From Chryseobacterium sp. ERMR1:04 (lineage in GTDB: Bacteria; Bacteroidota; Bacteroidia; Flavobacteriales; Weeksellaceae): a DNA stretch of 64,000 bases. The notes beneath the pieces are model-generated. The model saw only the letters and a program-made list of their open reading frames with translations, ran no database searches and was not told where the DNA came from. Every line of letters starts with the position of its first letter. Positions within the stretch are counted from its first letter, which is position 1. Both the position numbers and the translations under genes were made by a program. Positions 45,121-55,100 of the stretch are shown one piece after another. Where the stretch lies: positions 583,699 to 647,698 of the forward strand of contig NZ_LIRF01000005.1 of assembly GCF_001297705.1 (NCBI RefSeq), written 5' to 3'.

Positions 45121-46159
45121 AAGCCCTTATAACCTTGTAGAATTAGATGCAAAGGCGCTACTATACTATAAGGATATCACAGCTGTATTTGGTTTGAGAG
45201 CTAAATTAGCAGCAACTCCTAATGATGAGCTGAAGCCGGTAATGAATTATCTTCATGCCAATTTGCGTGAAATCTTATTAGGTAAACCGGACAGATTGGA
45301 ATTTCATGCAGCTCTATTAGAGCCTATGATTGATGGAGCAAAAGCACAATATCGCGCACATAATCCTGTAATTACACTCGCTGGCGTTCAACTTACACCC
45401 GCTAAGATGACTGTATATATTAATAACTGGGCGAAAGATTCGATAAAGGCGATTTTTAATTATGATACAGATAAAACGACCTCTTTTACCCGAAGAGATA
45501 ATGGGGCTGTAGCCTATAGACATGCAAAACGTTTAGCTATTAGTGCATGCCCTTATTGTAATGCACAGTTTACATTTACTATTAGAAACAAACGTATTAA
45601 GACGCGTCCTGAGTTTGACCATTTTCTTAATAAAGGAAGATATCCTTATCTAGCTCTATCATTTTACAATCTGATTCCCTCATGTTCACTATGTAATTCC
45701 GGTGGATTGAAGGGGCAGAAGCCATTTTCAATAACTACACATCTTCATCCTTTTATTGATAATATCGAAGGTTTGTATGAGTTCAGGACGAATATCGGTG
45801 CAGTGGATTTTCTTGTAAACGGTGATGATTTCTCCTTGACGTTGCAACCTTGTTTAGGGGTTAGTAGGACAGCAAGATCGAGGGCAGAAAAAAGTATTAG
45901 TGTTTTTGCTATTGAAGATCGATATAGCTTTCATAAAGATTATGCCGGGGAAATTCTGACTAAAGCTTACGTCTATAATAATTCAACGATTGAAGCGCTG
46001 TTTACCTCATTTGATATCGGTGGGCACAACCTGTTTGCTTCACCGGCTGAAATAAAGGAGTTAATCATGGGCAATTTTTTACATCCTGACCGTTTTCACA
46101 AAAGAATTTTATCTAAACTAACTAAAGATATAGCCGAAGAGTTTGGTTTAACGATTTAA
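45113..46159 (+). CDS. HNH endonuclease of a Septu-like operon (PtuB-like)
   Basis: The 348-residue protein has a zinc-supported HNH core: C146-PYC149, D169-H170 in FDHFLNKGRYPYLALSFYN, and C191-SLC194-N195. This is the PtuB-type layout (CxxC, DH, N, CxxCN). The longer N-terminus (1-140) probably binds the ATPase. It overlaps the ATPase gene by 8 bases. It is probably the effector that cuts phage or host DNA or tRNA when the ATPase is triggered. The stop lies 2 bases before the third gene. Confidence 0.87.
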   Translation: MIKSPYNLVELDAKALLYYKDITAVFGLRAKLAATPNDELKPVMNYLHANLREILLGKPDRLEFHAALLEPMIDGAKAQYRAHNPVITLAGVQLTPAKMTVYINNWAKDSIKAIFNYDTDKTTSFTRRDNGAVAYRHAKRLAISACPYCNAQFTFTIRNKRIKTRPEFDHFLNKGRYPYLALSFYNLIPSCSLCNSGGLKGQKPFSITTHLHPFIDNIEGLYEFRTNIGAVDFLVNGDDFSLTLQPCLGVSRTARSRAEKSISVFAIEDRYSFHKDYAGEILTKAYVYNNSTIEALFTSFDIGGHNLFASPAEIKELIMGNFLHPDRFHKRILSKLTKDIAEEFGLTI

Positions 46160-46161
46160 CT

Positions 46162-46902
46162 ATGGATAGAAAAAATATTGACGCACAAAAGCTCGGTTTA
46201 AAGACAGATGAGTTCGTAAAGGCTCTGGAAGAGGTTACAGATATAATTTGGAAAAGTGAGAAATACCAAAAGGTGACAGATAGGTTTTATTATACCACAT
46301 TTATGAAGGTTCGAATGCTTTTAGATGGTATCTTTCTTCAGGTTTATAATTTGGACAATAAGCCACACTATAGTATAGGTGTGGCGCTCCAAATGAGAAC
46401 CGCCATGCTTGATCTTTTGGGATTGTATTATGTCGTAGATGAAATAGACGATGAAGCTGCGCAGCTAACGCGTGTATATACAATAATGGCAGATCATGTA
46501 AAGTACACATGGAATGACTTTACTAAGGATCAAAAAAATCAGGTTAGACAGGATTGGCCGGATTTATTTGATGTAGATGGCCACCTTAAAAAATTTCCTA
46601 ATGTTGGAACTAAAATATTTATGGCTGGAATCGTTAAACAAGTTCATACTTTAAAAGAAGCCGAAGTCATAAAACCAATTTATGATTTTTTTTCAAAACT
46701 GGAACACAATGGGGCATTTACTTTTGATCTGATCCATGATGCTTATTCTCCCCAAGGAAATGAAAAATTAAAGGGTTTAATCAAAAAAGCAATTGTCAAC
46801 TGTGCTATTGCTTTAAAATTTCTTAGTAATCACTGGCTATTAAATAATGCTCCTATTATGTTAAAAATAGAAAGGATCATTGCCGATATTGATACTGCGT
46901 AA
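46162..46902 (+). CDS. Third gene of the Septu-like operon, unrecognised helical protein
   Basis: This 246-residue soluble, almost all-helical protein (FVKALEEVTDIIWKSEKYQK, GVALQMRTAMLDLLGLYYVV, LIKKAIVNCAIALKFLSNHW) starts 2 bases after the HNH gene. It resembles DUF5677-like helical proteins. Standard Septu has only two genes, so this is an extra component: a regulator, an antidote or a sensor. No catalytic motif is evident. The tight spacing makes co-function likely. Confidence 0.72.
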   Translation: MDRKNIDAQKLGLKTDEFVKALEEVTDIIWKSEKYQKVTDRFYYTTFMKVRMLLDGIFLQVYNLDNKPHYSIGVALQMRTAMLDLLGLYYVVDEIDDEAAQLTRVYTIMADHVKYTWNDFTKDQKNQVRQDWPDLFDVDGHLKKFPNVGTKIFMAGIVKQVHTLKEAEVIKPIYDFFSKLEHNGAFTFDLIHDAYSPQGNEKLKGLIKKAIVNCAIALKFLSNHWLLNNAPIMLKIERIIADIDTA

Positions 46903-47075
46903 ATTGGCGAAGTGGAACTAAACTTTATTAATCCTAAAGGGTTGGTCGTAAATTTGTTCCTGATATGTTAATCAATATTTATTAAATAGCGTAGAAAGTA
47001 AAGGCAAGTGTATTAAAAATTAGATAGAAAAGATTTTTATAATTTAGCATAAACTAACTATATAGATATTTAATC

Positions 47076-48212
47076 ATGCAAAAACAAATTCCCAAACCTG
47101 CTAACTGGCAAGATTTTGAGTCGCTATGTAAGCTCCTCTGGGGAGAAATATGGAGTTATCCAGAAATAAAAAAGAATGGAAGAACCGGGCAGCCTCAATG
47201 TGGCGTTGATGTATATGGTAGATCCGATGGCGCTTTGATAGGTATCCAATGTAAGGGAAAAGATGACGCGATAGGAGCCATACTTTCGAAAACCGAGATT
47301 GATACGGAAATAGCCAAAGCGAAAAATTTCAAGCCGCAATTAAAAAAATTATATTTTGCTACAACGGCAAATAAAGATGTCAGGATAGAAGAATACATTC
47401 GTATCAAGGATGATGAAAACCAGTCAGCAAATTCATTTGAAATACATCTTTTCGACTGGGAAGATATAGCCGATCTGCTACGGATGAATAAAAGGTGCTA
47501 TGAATGGCACATGAATCAGCAAAACTACCAGGTGAATTTTGATATTAATATTGGTTTTGAAGATGGGCAACATCAAATGGATATCGATATTAAAAGGGAG
47601 AAATACATCCACTATCTTAGCCACAAGCCAATACCACAGCCTAAATTACCAGCTTATTTTAAAACTCCTTCTGCACTGGGCTTTTTAAACAGTTCGACTT
47701 ATAAAAGTCTTATGAGATCTGTGGATTTTATGCAGTCGCTGAACGAGAATAGAATTAACAGGTCTTATATAAATTTTTGTCTGAGAATAGAAAATAGTGG
47801 CGAAGTCCCGATATCCAACTATAAAATTGAGATAGCATTTGGAGGCGGTATTGAAGAACTCAAATTCGATAAGGTCTACGAAAAGACGATGATGGATTTT
47901 AATGGTAGAAATTTCACCATAAACCGGCCAGGAAATTTTACCTGGCAAATTGTGGCAAGGGCAAATGTACTTGTACCTCTAGATAAAGAGATTTACAGAA
48001 GCTTTTCGATAAGGCCTTCTGAAGAACAAGGAACACTGATCATGAATTATAAGTTATTATCCTCTGAATATACAAAAGAAGGAAAGCTGGAAATAAATTA
48101 TAAAACAGTAAACATTGTAGAACGAAAATATTATATCATTCCTGCCGAAGAAAAAGAGCGACAGGAAATATCTTATAAGGATTATTTCGAAACGGAAAAC
48201 GAAGATCGATGA
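47076..48212 (+). CDS. Mrr-like PD-(D/E)xK nuclease with C-terminal beta domain
   Basis: The 378-residue protein starts with a restriction-endonuclease-like fold: WQDFESLCKLLWGEIW, then GVD45-VYGR and GIQ58-C-K60-GK. This gives the D and QxK catalytic triad of the Mrr/NucS-type clade. The strand KKLYFATTANKD follows. Residues 140-378 form a beta-rich domain (YINFCLRIENSGEVPISNYK, NRPGNFTWQIVARANV) of immunoglobulin-like type, perhaps for recognition. Its stop overlaps the next gene by ATGA. A phage-defence nuclease is the likely role. Confidence 0.8.
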   Translation: MQKQIPKPANWQDFESLCKLLWGEIWSYPEIKKNGRTGQPQCGVDVYGRSDGALIGIQCKGKDDAIGAILSKTEIDTEIAKAKNFKPQLKKLYFATTANKDVRIEEYIRIKDDENQSANSFEIHLFDWEDIADLLRMNKRCYEWHMNQQNYQVNFDINIGFEDGQHQMDIDIKREKYIHYLSHKPIPQPKLPAYFKTPSALGFLNSSTYKSLMRSVDFMQSLNENRINRSYINFCLRIENSGEVPISNYKIEIAFGGGIEELKFDKVYEKTMMDFNGRNFTINRPGNFTWQIVARANVLVPLDKEIYRSFSIRPSEEQGTLIMNYKLLSSEYTKEGKLEINYKTVNIVERKYYIIPAEEKERQEISYKDYFETENEDR

Positions 48213-49255
48213 ATGGTAATATGCATGTAATAAACGCAGGAGCATTTATGAAGACAATTAATGATGTAAACTGCAGTGATCTTAAAATCGGCTTTTTGGA
48301 TAGTGAGCATTTTGAACTGAGGTTTACGAATGTGCAACCGCCTGCCGAATATTCAGAACCTGAAAATTTTCCGGATTGTTGCACGTTTCATAAAAACATT
48401 CTCATCAAGATGGAATCATATTTTCAGCGATTCCCTTTGTGTTGTACAACTCATAGCAAACTTCCCTCACAGAAATGGTTCGATAAGGCTAATTATTCAA
48501 ATATTCCCAATAAAACCCTTCATACGATACGTAGTTCGGAGTGTCAGGTCTTCTCAAAAATTGAAGCCGCTGACTGGTATGAGGATATAACAGAATACTT
48601 TGAATATTGCGTTTACAGCTTTGGTCAATTTCCTTCAGGATATGGTATTGCATTAGGCTTAGATTGTTACTTAAACGACCTGTCATGGTTCCTTGAAGAT
48701 CACATAGAGCGTAATACTTTGCCAGTTGAGAAGCTAAGGAGACTTGTTGATTATCTTACCAAATATAGGGATAAAGCTAACTTAGCTGAAAAGTCTGATG
48801 TGAACATCCTTATAGGACTCTACAACAAATGGCTCAAAACATTTCCTTTTGAAATTTCCTATTTTACCCATCTGAAGGATTTGTTTGCAAACAATATTCC
48901 GCTATTAACAGGGCAGGTTTCAAACAACCGATATTTAGGAACCAGTTCAAGTAAAATTATTTCTTACAATGATTTACTTAAGTTCCTCACTGATATGACG
49001 AGTACTATTTTAACTTCATTTAATGCTTTGAAACTTGCTGACGAAGGCAAATTGGATAATATTGAAGTGAAAACTATCGAAGTTGCAAATGCTAAACGTC
49101 GGTTGGAACTACTGGAATTGAACGAAAAAATTAAAGGAGGAAGAAAACAGTACATTAAATTGATTAAAAAATGGTTAAAAGGCGAGACGGAGTACCTTCA
49201 GATCATTGGACCAATATTAAAAAAGTCTATTCAAAACAGCATCTTCAATAACTAG
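48209..49255 (+). CDS. Partner of the Mrr-like nuclease, unrecognised
   Basis: This 348-residue soluble protein has four paired cysteines early on (FPDCCTFHK and FPLCCTTHS). A middle part follows (YFEYCVYSFGQFPSGYGIAL, GLDCYLNDLSWFLEDHIERN) and a helical C-terminus (VANAKRRLELLELNEKIKGG). The ATGA overlap with the nuclease gene (48209-48212) indicates coupling; ATG 48221 is another possible start. No family is known to me. It is probably a sensor or regulator of the nuclease. Confidence 0.68.
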   Translation: MNGNMHVINAGAFMKTINDVNCSDLKIGFLDSEHFELRFTNVQPPAEYSEPENFPDCCTFHKNILIKMESYFQRFPLCCTTHSKLPSQKWFDKANYSNIPNKTLHTIRSSECQVFSKIEAADWYEDITEYFEYCVYSFGQFPSGYGIALGLDCYLNDLSWFLEDHIERNTLPVEKLRRLVDYLTKYRDKANLAEKSDVNILIGLYNKWLKTFPFEISYFTHLKDLFANNIPLLTGQVSNNRYLGTSSSKIISYNDLLKFLTDMTSTILTSFNALKLADEGKLDNIEVKTIEVANAKRRLELLELNEKIKGGRKQYIKLIKKWLKGETEYLQIIGPILKKSIQNSIFNN

Positions 49256-49569
49256 GAATAATTTAGAGTATGTATAATACGCCTAACTGTGGGAGCTACT
49301 TCTACGGTGCTTCTAGTTATTTTTTTCTGGATATCGTTTTAACTTCTTTCCATTCCTCGTCAAAATTATGTTGTGCTCTGTAGTTGCAAAAATTGCTGTT
49401 TTTGACCATGCAATTTTGAATTGAATTGATCATGACTTCTAAAATTAATAGGTGTAGGAAAAATCCAACCTACATAAAAAAAAATAGATGTCAATTTAAA
49501 CTAAAATTATATGATCACGCAAAATTGAAATTTAGCGATCAAGGCTACTAAATTTTGCAATCCTAAAAC
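49256..49569. other. Spacer between converging defence units
   Basis: This is about 310 bases between the plus-strand pair and the minus-strand helicase gene. It is AT-rich with a long A run near 49470-49483. It holds no gene and no strong hairpin. Both converging units must end here. Confidence 0.4.
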
Positions 49570-52500
49570 TTATTTCACTAATATATTAGATAGTTTTTTC
49601 CAATCTTCACCAGTGAGGTGAGAACCAGGTGGTACGACAGAATTCCACTCGCTACTGCTTAATTCGTTGATTTTCAAGCGTATTTGGGTTAAACTCAATG
49701 TTTCATTTTCGGGAATTATTTTAGAAATAGATTTAGCTAGTCGTCTAGGTATTCCTGCCATTCGCATTAAAAGGGCTCGTTCCGTGTCAACACCATAATA
49801 AACCATCGAAGGAATATATGAATTATCTTTTAGATCGTCGTTATCACTAGTTACAATACCTTCTAGCGCTCCCAGACCCCAAGATGCTTTAAATCGTGTA
49901 CTATTAATATACTTCACAAAACTATTAATTCTTTCAGAATCATTAGAATTGTTAGCGAATGTTGGATGATAAGAAGAAACCTCGAACAATTGATCTCCTT
50001 TAACCCAACTAATAAGCACATTTGCGACTGCCTCTTCATTAAAAGAATTACTGTGAGAATCCGTCCCCAAACCAGTCTCTTTTAATTTTGCAATTACTTT
50101 TATCTTTTCTTTTAGATATTCAGTATTAAAATTAAAAAGATTATCAGGATTCCAGCTTTCTGCTGAGGATATTGACGGATTGTTACGGTTCTCCTGCTTC
50201 ATAATTTCTAACACAGAAGGTACTGAGAAACCTGTTTTATCAGCAAACCCTAATGTTCCGGGGTTAAATTTCTCTTGCAACTCAAGATAAATCATCTTGC
50301 AGATTTTAATGAATTTTTGTTTATCTGAAACATCAAGTTGATAATAACCCAAGCTATCTTTAAATAAATCACTTATCTCTAATACGCTTTCATTGCCAGA
50401 CTGATTAAGCACATGAATTAAATATTGGACCAGAGGCTCTAAAGAATCTGAGTATTTATAAGCAAGTTTAAAAATCTGACTATCTGAAGATTCTAATGTC
50501 TCTAAAATATTATCTGCGTTAATAATTAGTTCCAAAAGCATACTGGCGATTCCCTTCGAACTTTCACGAATTAAAGATTTTGCACTTTCCGCATTGGAAG
50601 GGGAGTCAAACGGAAATATTAATTTACCATAATTATCTACAAGAGTTCTACCTGCTCTACCTGCTATATTCCAAAAATCGCTTGATGATAGTTTAACGGG
50701 TCCTTTTCTATAAGAATCAAAATAAACAGCCGAAACAGGAAAATTAACCCCTTCGGCGAGGGTGCTGGTAGCAAAAATGTGCTCGATTTCCTTTTCACGA
50801 ATTAAATATTCAATTAGTAGTTTAGTTTCATCTGACAGTCCTGCATGGTGAAGTGCAATTTTCTTTTTTAAAACCTTAGTTAGAATCGTCTCCTGACCAA
50901 CTTCGTCTATAATAAATTTTCTTACTAGTTCAATTTTCTCTGAAACTGGAGATTCAGGTAATGCATTATAAAGATATTCTGATCTGTTATCGACCATGCC
51001 GGATCCTTGACATAAATACAAAATGGATTTATTTGCAGCTCCATATCTTTTAGCAGTAAATTCAATGTACTTTTCTTTATTTTTCCCTGTAGGTACAAAA
51101 TCTAATTCAATATCTTCTAATTCCCGCTCACTATCAATTAGAGAATAGGCAGAAGGTAAAAGTGTTTGTGCAAATTTCTTAAAATTGCTTTTTTGTTTAA
51201 TTCCAATTAATAGCTTTTCGGCCGGTTTCCAATTTATTCTTATGGGTGTTTTAATTTTATTGCCCCCCATCCAATCGGCAATTGTTGATGCGGAATCCTT
51301 TAAAAAAGGCGAAAGAAACATAAATTTAGAATTTGGTCGTTCACGTTTTAAAATTGCTAATAATAATTCTAATCGCGTACCTCGACTACCATTCTGTATC
51401 ATGTGCGCCTCGTCTATAACAAAAAGTGCAACGTCGTTTACAGATTCATGATTTCTTCTAATCAAGAGATCAAGTTTCTCAGGTGTAGATACTAAAATGT
51501 CTATTCTTTCTTGGAGTAATGCCTCTTCAGAGGGGTCAACCTCTATAGCTCCCGAAGTTTTTTCAATTGAAAAATTTAGACCTTCAAAATCAGATTTCAG
51601 ATCATAGTAAACTTGATTTACTAGCGCTCTGGTTGGAACAACATATACTATTTTCGATTCATTATTTAAAGCCTTAGTAACAATAATATTAAATTCCGCT
51701 AGAAGAGTTTTTCCCGCACTTGTAGGCATTTCCACTACAGTAACACTTGCCGCAATATCCAATAAACTCATATTAATAGCGTCCCTCTGAGATGGTAATA
51801 AATCGATAATTGCTTTTTCTGATTGGCTTTTTGCGATGCAAAAATCTTTTAATTTTTTTATCTGAATAGCATTTGTTGAGTACCAAATCGAATTATTTTG
51901 AAGTAAAATTAAATTGTACTCCATAATGCCAACAATGCTTTGTAGCTTGGGATGATTGCTAAAAAGTTTTCTTGCTACTTCTGAATGTATTCTTATCTCA
52001 CTTTCTAGCTTTCCCTTGTAGCTATAGCCTTCGGTAAGATAATCTGCCGTTTCTGTAATAGTTTTTGAAATGTGATACCATCCTAAGAGTACTTCTGCTG
52101 ATTCTACCTGCTCTGGATAATTATGTATTTGTTTCAGATAATCAGATTCAAATTGTGATTGAGATATTTTTAATTCAGCTATCAGTTGTAGTGATTCTCG
52201 AATATCAGCATATCCATTATCCTTTCTTACAAGCAAGATGAAAGCTTCTATAATTTTATTTGAAACAATCTCTTGCCAATTGCCTAATACGCTATAATCT
52301 TTTGTTATGTATTCTTTGAGATCTAATCTAACTCGTATTGTTTTATCAGCCTTGAGTCCTAGGGAGGCTAAATAAAAATAATAAAGGCTATATGTGTCTA
52401 AGTTTTTCTGTCCAAAAAACTCTTCAAATAAATTATTGAAGTATTCAATTCTGATATCATAGGATTTTAAAATTGAATAAGCCATATCATATAGAGAGTT

Positions 52501-52695
52501 ATCTATATCTTCTTCTTTAGTAGAGAGTAATTTATTTAATAATAAATATTCAATTTTAAGAATTTTGCGGTTAAATTCATCATTATTATCAGGAATAGAA
52601 TATCCCAACTCACCTTCCAAAAAAGCAAATTTACGGTCCTGTACATAGGATCGTATTTCATCATCATGTAAAACGTACTGTAAAATGTCTTTCAT
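49570..52695 (-). CDS. hamB: DEAD/DEAH-box helicase of a Hachiman-type system (HamB-like)
   Basis: This 1041-residue superfamily 2 helicase has Walker A MPTSAGKT with K329, a DEAH box at 428-431 (FVIDEAHMIQNGSRGTRLEL), motif III-like SPFLKDS, and the C-terminal RecA block FATSTLAEGVNFPVSAVYFD and WNIAGRAGRTLVDNYG. The N-terminal 300 residues are helical. It resembles Ski2-like helicases and the HamB/AbpB partner of DUF1837 nucleases. It probably scans DNA and licenses the nuclease when a phage-specific structure is found. It starts 2 bases after the stop of the HamA-like gene. Confidence 0.86.
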   Translation of the reverse strand: MKDILQYVLHDDEIRSYVQDRKFAFLEGELGYSIPDNNDEFNRKILKIEYLLLNKLLSTKEEDIDNSLYDMAYSILKSYDIRIEYFNNLFEEFFGQKNLDTYSLYYFYLASLGLKADKTIRVRLDLKEYITKDYSVLGNWQEIVSNKIIEAFILLVRKDNGYADIRESLQLIAELKISQSQFESDYLKQIHNYPEQVESAEVLLGWYHISKTITETADYLTEGYSYKGKLESEIRIHSEVARKLFSNHPKLQSIVGIMEYNLILLQNNSIWYSTNAIQIKKLKDFCIAKSQSEKAIIDLLPSQRDAINMSLLDIAASVTVVEMPTSAGKTLLAEFNIIVTKALNNESKIVYVVPTRALVNQVYYDLKSDFEGLNFSIEKTSGAIEVDPSEEALLQERIDILVSTPEKLDLLIRRNHESVNDVALFVIDEAHMIQNGSRGTRLELLLAILKRERPNSKFMFLSPFLKDSASTIADWMGGNKIKTPIRINWKPAEKLLIGIKQKSNFKKFAQTLLPSAYSLIDSERELEDIELDFVPTGKNKEKYIEFTAKRYGAANKSILYLCQGSGMVDNRSEYLYNALPESPVSEKIELVRKFIIDEVGQETILTKVLKKKIALHHAGLSDETKLLIEYLIREKEIEHIFATSTLAEGVNFPVSAVYFDSYRKGPVKLSSSDFWNIAGRAGRTLVDNYGKLIFPFDSPSNAESAKSLIRESSKGIASMLLELIINADNILETLESSDSQIFKLAYKYSDSLEPLVQYLIHVLNQSGNESVLEISDLFKDSLGYYQLDVSDKQKFIKICKMIYLELQEKFNPGTLGFADKTGFSVPSVLEIMKQENRNNPSISSAESWNPDNLFNFNTEYLKEKIKVIAKLKETGLGTDSHSNSFNEEAVANVLISWVKGDQLFEVSSYHPTFANNSNDSERINSFVKYINSTRFKASWGLGALEGIVTSDNDDLKDNSYIPSMVYYGVDTERALLMRMAGIPRRLAKSISKIIPENETLSLTQIRLKINELSSSEWNSVVPPGSHLTGEDWKKLSNILVK

Positions 52696-52697
52696 TT

Positions 52698-53531
52698 TTA
52701 AGCTTTACAAAGTTCTTGTACTTTTTCGTAAAAAAGATCTATTGTTTCGGAGATTTCTTTGTCAAAGTTGAGAACGCAAAATGTTATGTTGTGTGGATCA
52801 AAATCAGTTTGTTGAGTGTAAAATTTGCCATAATCATCATTAATTTTAACACAAGAGACATCGCGTATAAGAGCACATCCAAAGACTAAATCGAAGTCGC
52901 TTTGCTTATCAAATTCAAGTAGAAGTAGGACTAAACCTATTTTTTCCGCCGCTTCGTCAGTTAAGTTTCTGGTGTAATCTGATAAACGGTTGATTAAAAG
53001 GTCACGGTCATTTTTAAATTTTGTTTGAGTATTGAATATTGAATCGTTGTTATAATCTACTACCGATGGTGGATTTTTCTTTTGTTGAGAGACTTTACCT
53101 TCGCCGATCATTAAACGAAGTCTGTCATTATCAATGCGATATCCGATTGCATCAAGTCCTCTTCCTGGTTGTCCAGCTAGTTCACGGTTAGTAATATTCT
53201 TGTGCGGTATGATAAAACGTTCATTTTTTGGTAATTTATCTTCAAAATAGTAAGTTAGTAATAACTCACCTAGGTCACTTCTGTAGATGTCAGTAATAAC
53301 ATGTTTGTGAGTGTTGCCAGCCTCTCTTACTAAATCTTCCGCAACAGAATTTCTTTTAATAATATGTTGAAGCTGAGTACTATCGAATCCATGTTTTTGA
53401 AAGAGTAAACTTTCATCTATTTTACCATACTCAAATCTGGTTTCAGATCTTTGCTTTATATACATCTCAGAAAATTTGATGATAAATTTATCAGTGACGG
53501 AGATATCTTCTTTAACGAATTTATGAGGCAT
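52698..53531 (-). CDS. hamA: DUF1837 nuclease of a Hachiman-type system (HamA-like)
   Basis: This 277-residue protein has the DUF1837 core. LGELLLTYYFEDKLP is followed by GRGLD127-AIGYR and MIGE144-GK146-VS, a PD-(D/E)xK-type D...ExK nuclease site. The later strands are KIGLVLLLLEFDKQSDF and HNITFCVLNFDKEI. With the HamB-like helicase it forms the two-gene Hachiman (or AbpAB) defence system, in which nuclease activity destroys DNA on infection. It is the first gene of the minus-strand pair. Confidence 0.86.
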   Translation of the reverse strand: MPHKFVKEDISVTDKFIIKFSEMYIKQRSETRFEYGKIDESLLFQKHGFDSTQLQHIIKRNSVAEDLVREAGNTHKHVITDIYRSDLGELLLTYYFEDKLPKNERFIIPHKNITNRELAGQPGRGLDAIGYRIDNDRLRLMIGEGKVSQQKKNPPSVVDYNNDSIFNTQTKFKNDRDLLINRLSDYTRNLTDEAAEKIGLVLLLLEFDKQSDFDLVFGCALIRDVSCVKINDDYGKFYTQQTDFDPHNITFCVLNFDKEISETIDLFYEKVQELCKA

Positions 53532-53927
53532 TAATTATGATGTTAGTTATACTATTAACTCGATGGAGTGAGATAATAAATATTTAGTGGTTACTAATTA
53601 CTCTTTAGTAACCAAAGATATTAAAAAATAATGAGGTAAATACTCGGATAGTTACAAATATTAATAGGTTAAAAATTAATGTTTATTATCCATCTAACAA
53701 CGAAAAGTTTTTATGTTTTTAGCTTATCGGATTTTACAAATTAATCTCTTAACATTTTTTACTACTTATTATGCAGAGAGGCGTAGCGCTTAATAATTCC
53801 TTGGGTCTACACTTAATAATATGCGGCTGGCCCGAATAGGATGAACGTTCGCCTAAAAAATAAAACCTATTTCGATTTTACAAATTGCGTCGAAAGATAT
53901 GATGCAAGGCAACGTGTTATTAAAAAA
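53532..53927. other. AT-rich promoter region of the Hachiman-type operon
   Basis: This is about 400 bases with no credible gene on either strand. It must contain the minus-strand promoter for the helicase/nuclease pair. No hairpin or RNA gene was recognised. Confidence 0.4.
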
Positions 53928-54890
53928 TTAATCATCGGCCTTCTCCATGGAATGTCTATGATAGGAGCAAAGATCACCTTCATAAGCTTCTTCTAAATCT
54001 AGTTGATTATGACAAATACCGCATCGCTTGTCCGCTTGTTGATAACCGCAATTAAGACAGGCCATTTCTGCAAAAATATAAGTAGATTTTCCACATTCAG
54101 GACAATCTGCATAAGGATCATCGCCTCCGTCCATCCAAGCAATATGAGCTTCTGCTGCCAGTTCCTCGTTTATACATTCCTCGATCACATCTTCAATATC
54201 AAATTCATTAAAGCACTTTTTGCAAAATAATGTTAAGGTTTCCCCAGGATCATATTTTTTGTGGATTATCGCATGGATAAGATCTGATTGGCATGAAGGA
54301 CAACGGATATTGGATACAGCTTCTCTAAGGGTTTGAAACTTCCAATCAACTCCTAACAACGATTTAATACTTTCGTCCTTTTCACTTTCATAAATTTCAT
54401 CGGTTTCTAAAAAGATATTCCATGCTTCTGGACCAAATAATTCAGACGGTTCCTCATTGAGATAAGTGACGCAAAAATCACGGATAATTTTAAAGGATTT
54501 TGAAACTACCTCATTAACTATGTACGGTGGTTTTTCTGTATAATAATGCTCAATATTATTTCTAAGGTTACTAATCTCATCAAAAGCATTCCAATTGATA
54601 ATGATTCCAAAATTTTTGAATCGTTCCCTTATTTGTTGTACATCAACTGTTTTATGCCCTCTACCTTGAAAAAATAACTGGCCGTGCTCATCCAACGATG
54701 GAACAATTGTTTGTTGAATTAATATATTATCATTTGCAGGTGGAGATAAGCGTCTCAATTTTTCTTTGAATAAAAGGAGAGTTCCCGCAAATATATTCCT
54801 AAGTGCTGATTGGGCACGGCGAGGGTCTTCACTGGTAAAGTCTTCTAGACCAATTTGAATAGCTTCAACAGCATTCTTAAGTATTTTCAT
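53928..54890 (-). CDS. HEPN-like and zinc-ribbon protein, putative defence RNase
   Basis: The 320-residue protein starts with a helical region holding R110-NNIE-H115, the Rx4H motif of HEPN RNases, in EISNLRNNIEHYYTEK. C-terminal zinc ribbons follow: IRCPSCQ and LFCKKCF (about 205-240), then DCPECGK, MACLNCGY and KRCGICH. HEPN domains often cut tRNA or mRNA in abortive infection. The zinc ribbons could bind nucleic acid. It is alone on the minus strand between a Hachiman pair and an att-like site, which supports a defence role. The function is inferred from the motif and place. Confidence 0.68.
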   Translation of the reverse strand: MKILKNAVEAIQIGLEDFTSEDPRRAQSALRNIFAGTLLLFKEKLRRLSPPANDNILIQQTIVPSLDEHGQLFFQGRGHKTVDVQQIRERFKNFGIIINWNAFDEISNLRNNIEHYYTEKPPYIVNEVVSKSFKIIRDFCVTYLNEEPSELFGPEAWNIFLETDEIYESEKDESIKSLLGVDWKFQTLREAVSNIRCPSCQSDLIHAIIHKKYDPGETLTLFCKKCFNEFDIEDVIEECINEELAAEAHIAWMDGGDDPYADCPECGKSTYIFAEMACLNCGYQQADKRCGICHNQLDLEEAYEGDLCSYHRHSMEKADD

Positions 54891-55100
54891 TGTATAAGCA
54901 TTTAGATTTCTTGAAAGTTAGTAATTCTATAAATATTACTACTATAATCATTTCTTGTTAAATTGGTGTATTTGTGGTTATGAACTAAAACGTCCTTTTG
55001 GAAGTAGTCGGGTAATAGTCGAGATATGGAATTGTTAAAATTTACTTGCTAATCGGTGAGATAAACATTACATAAGTATTAGGTGAAAATTTAATTTGAC

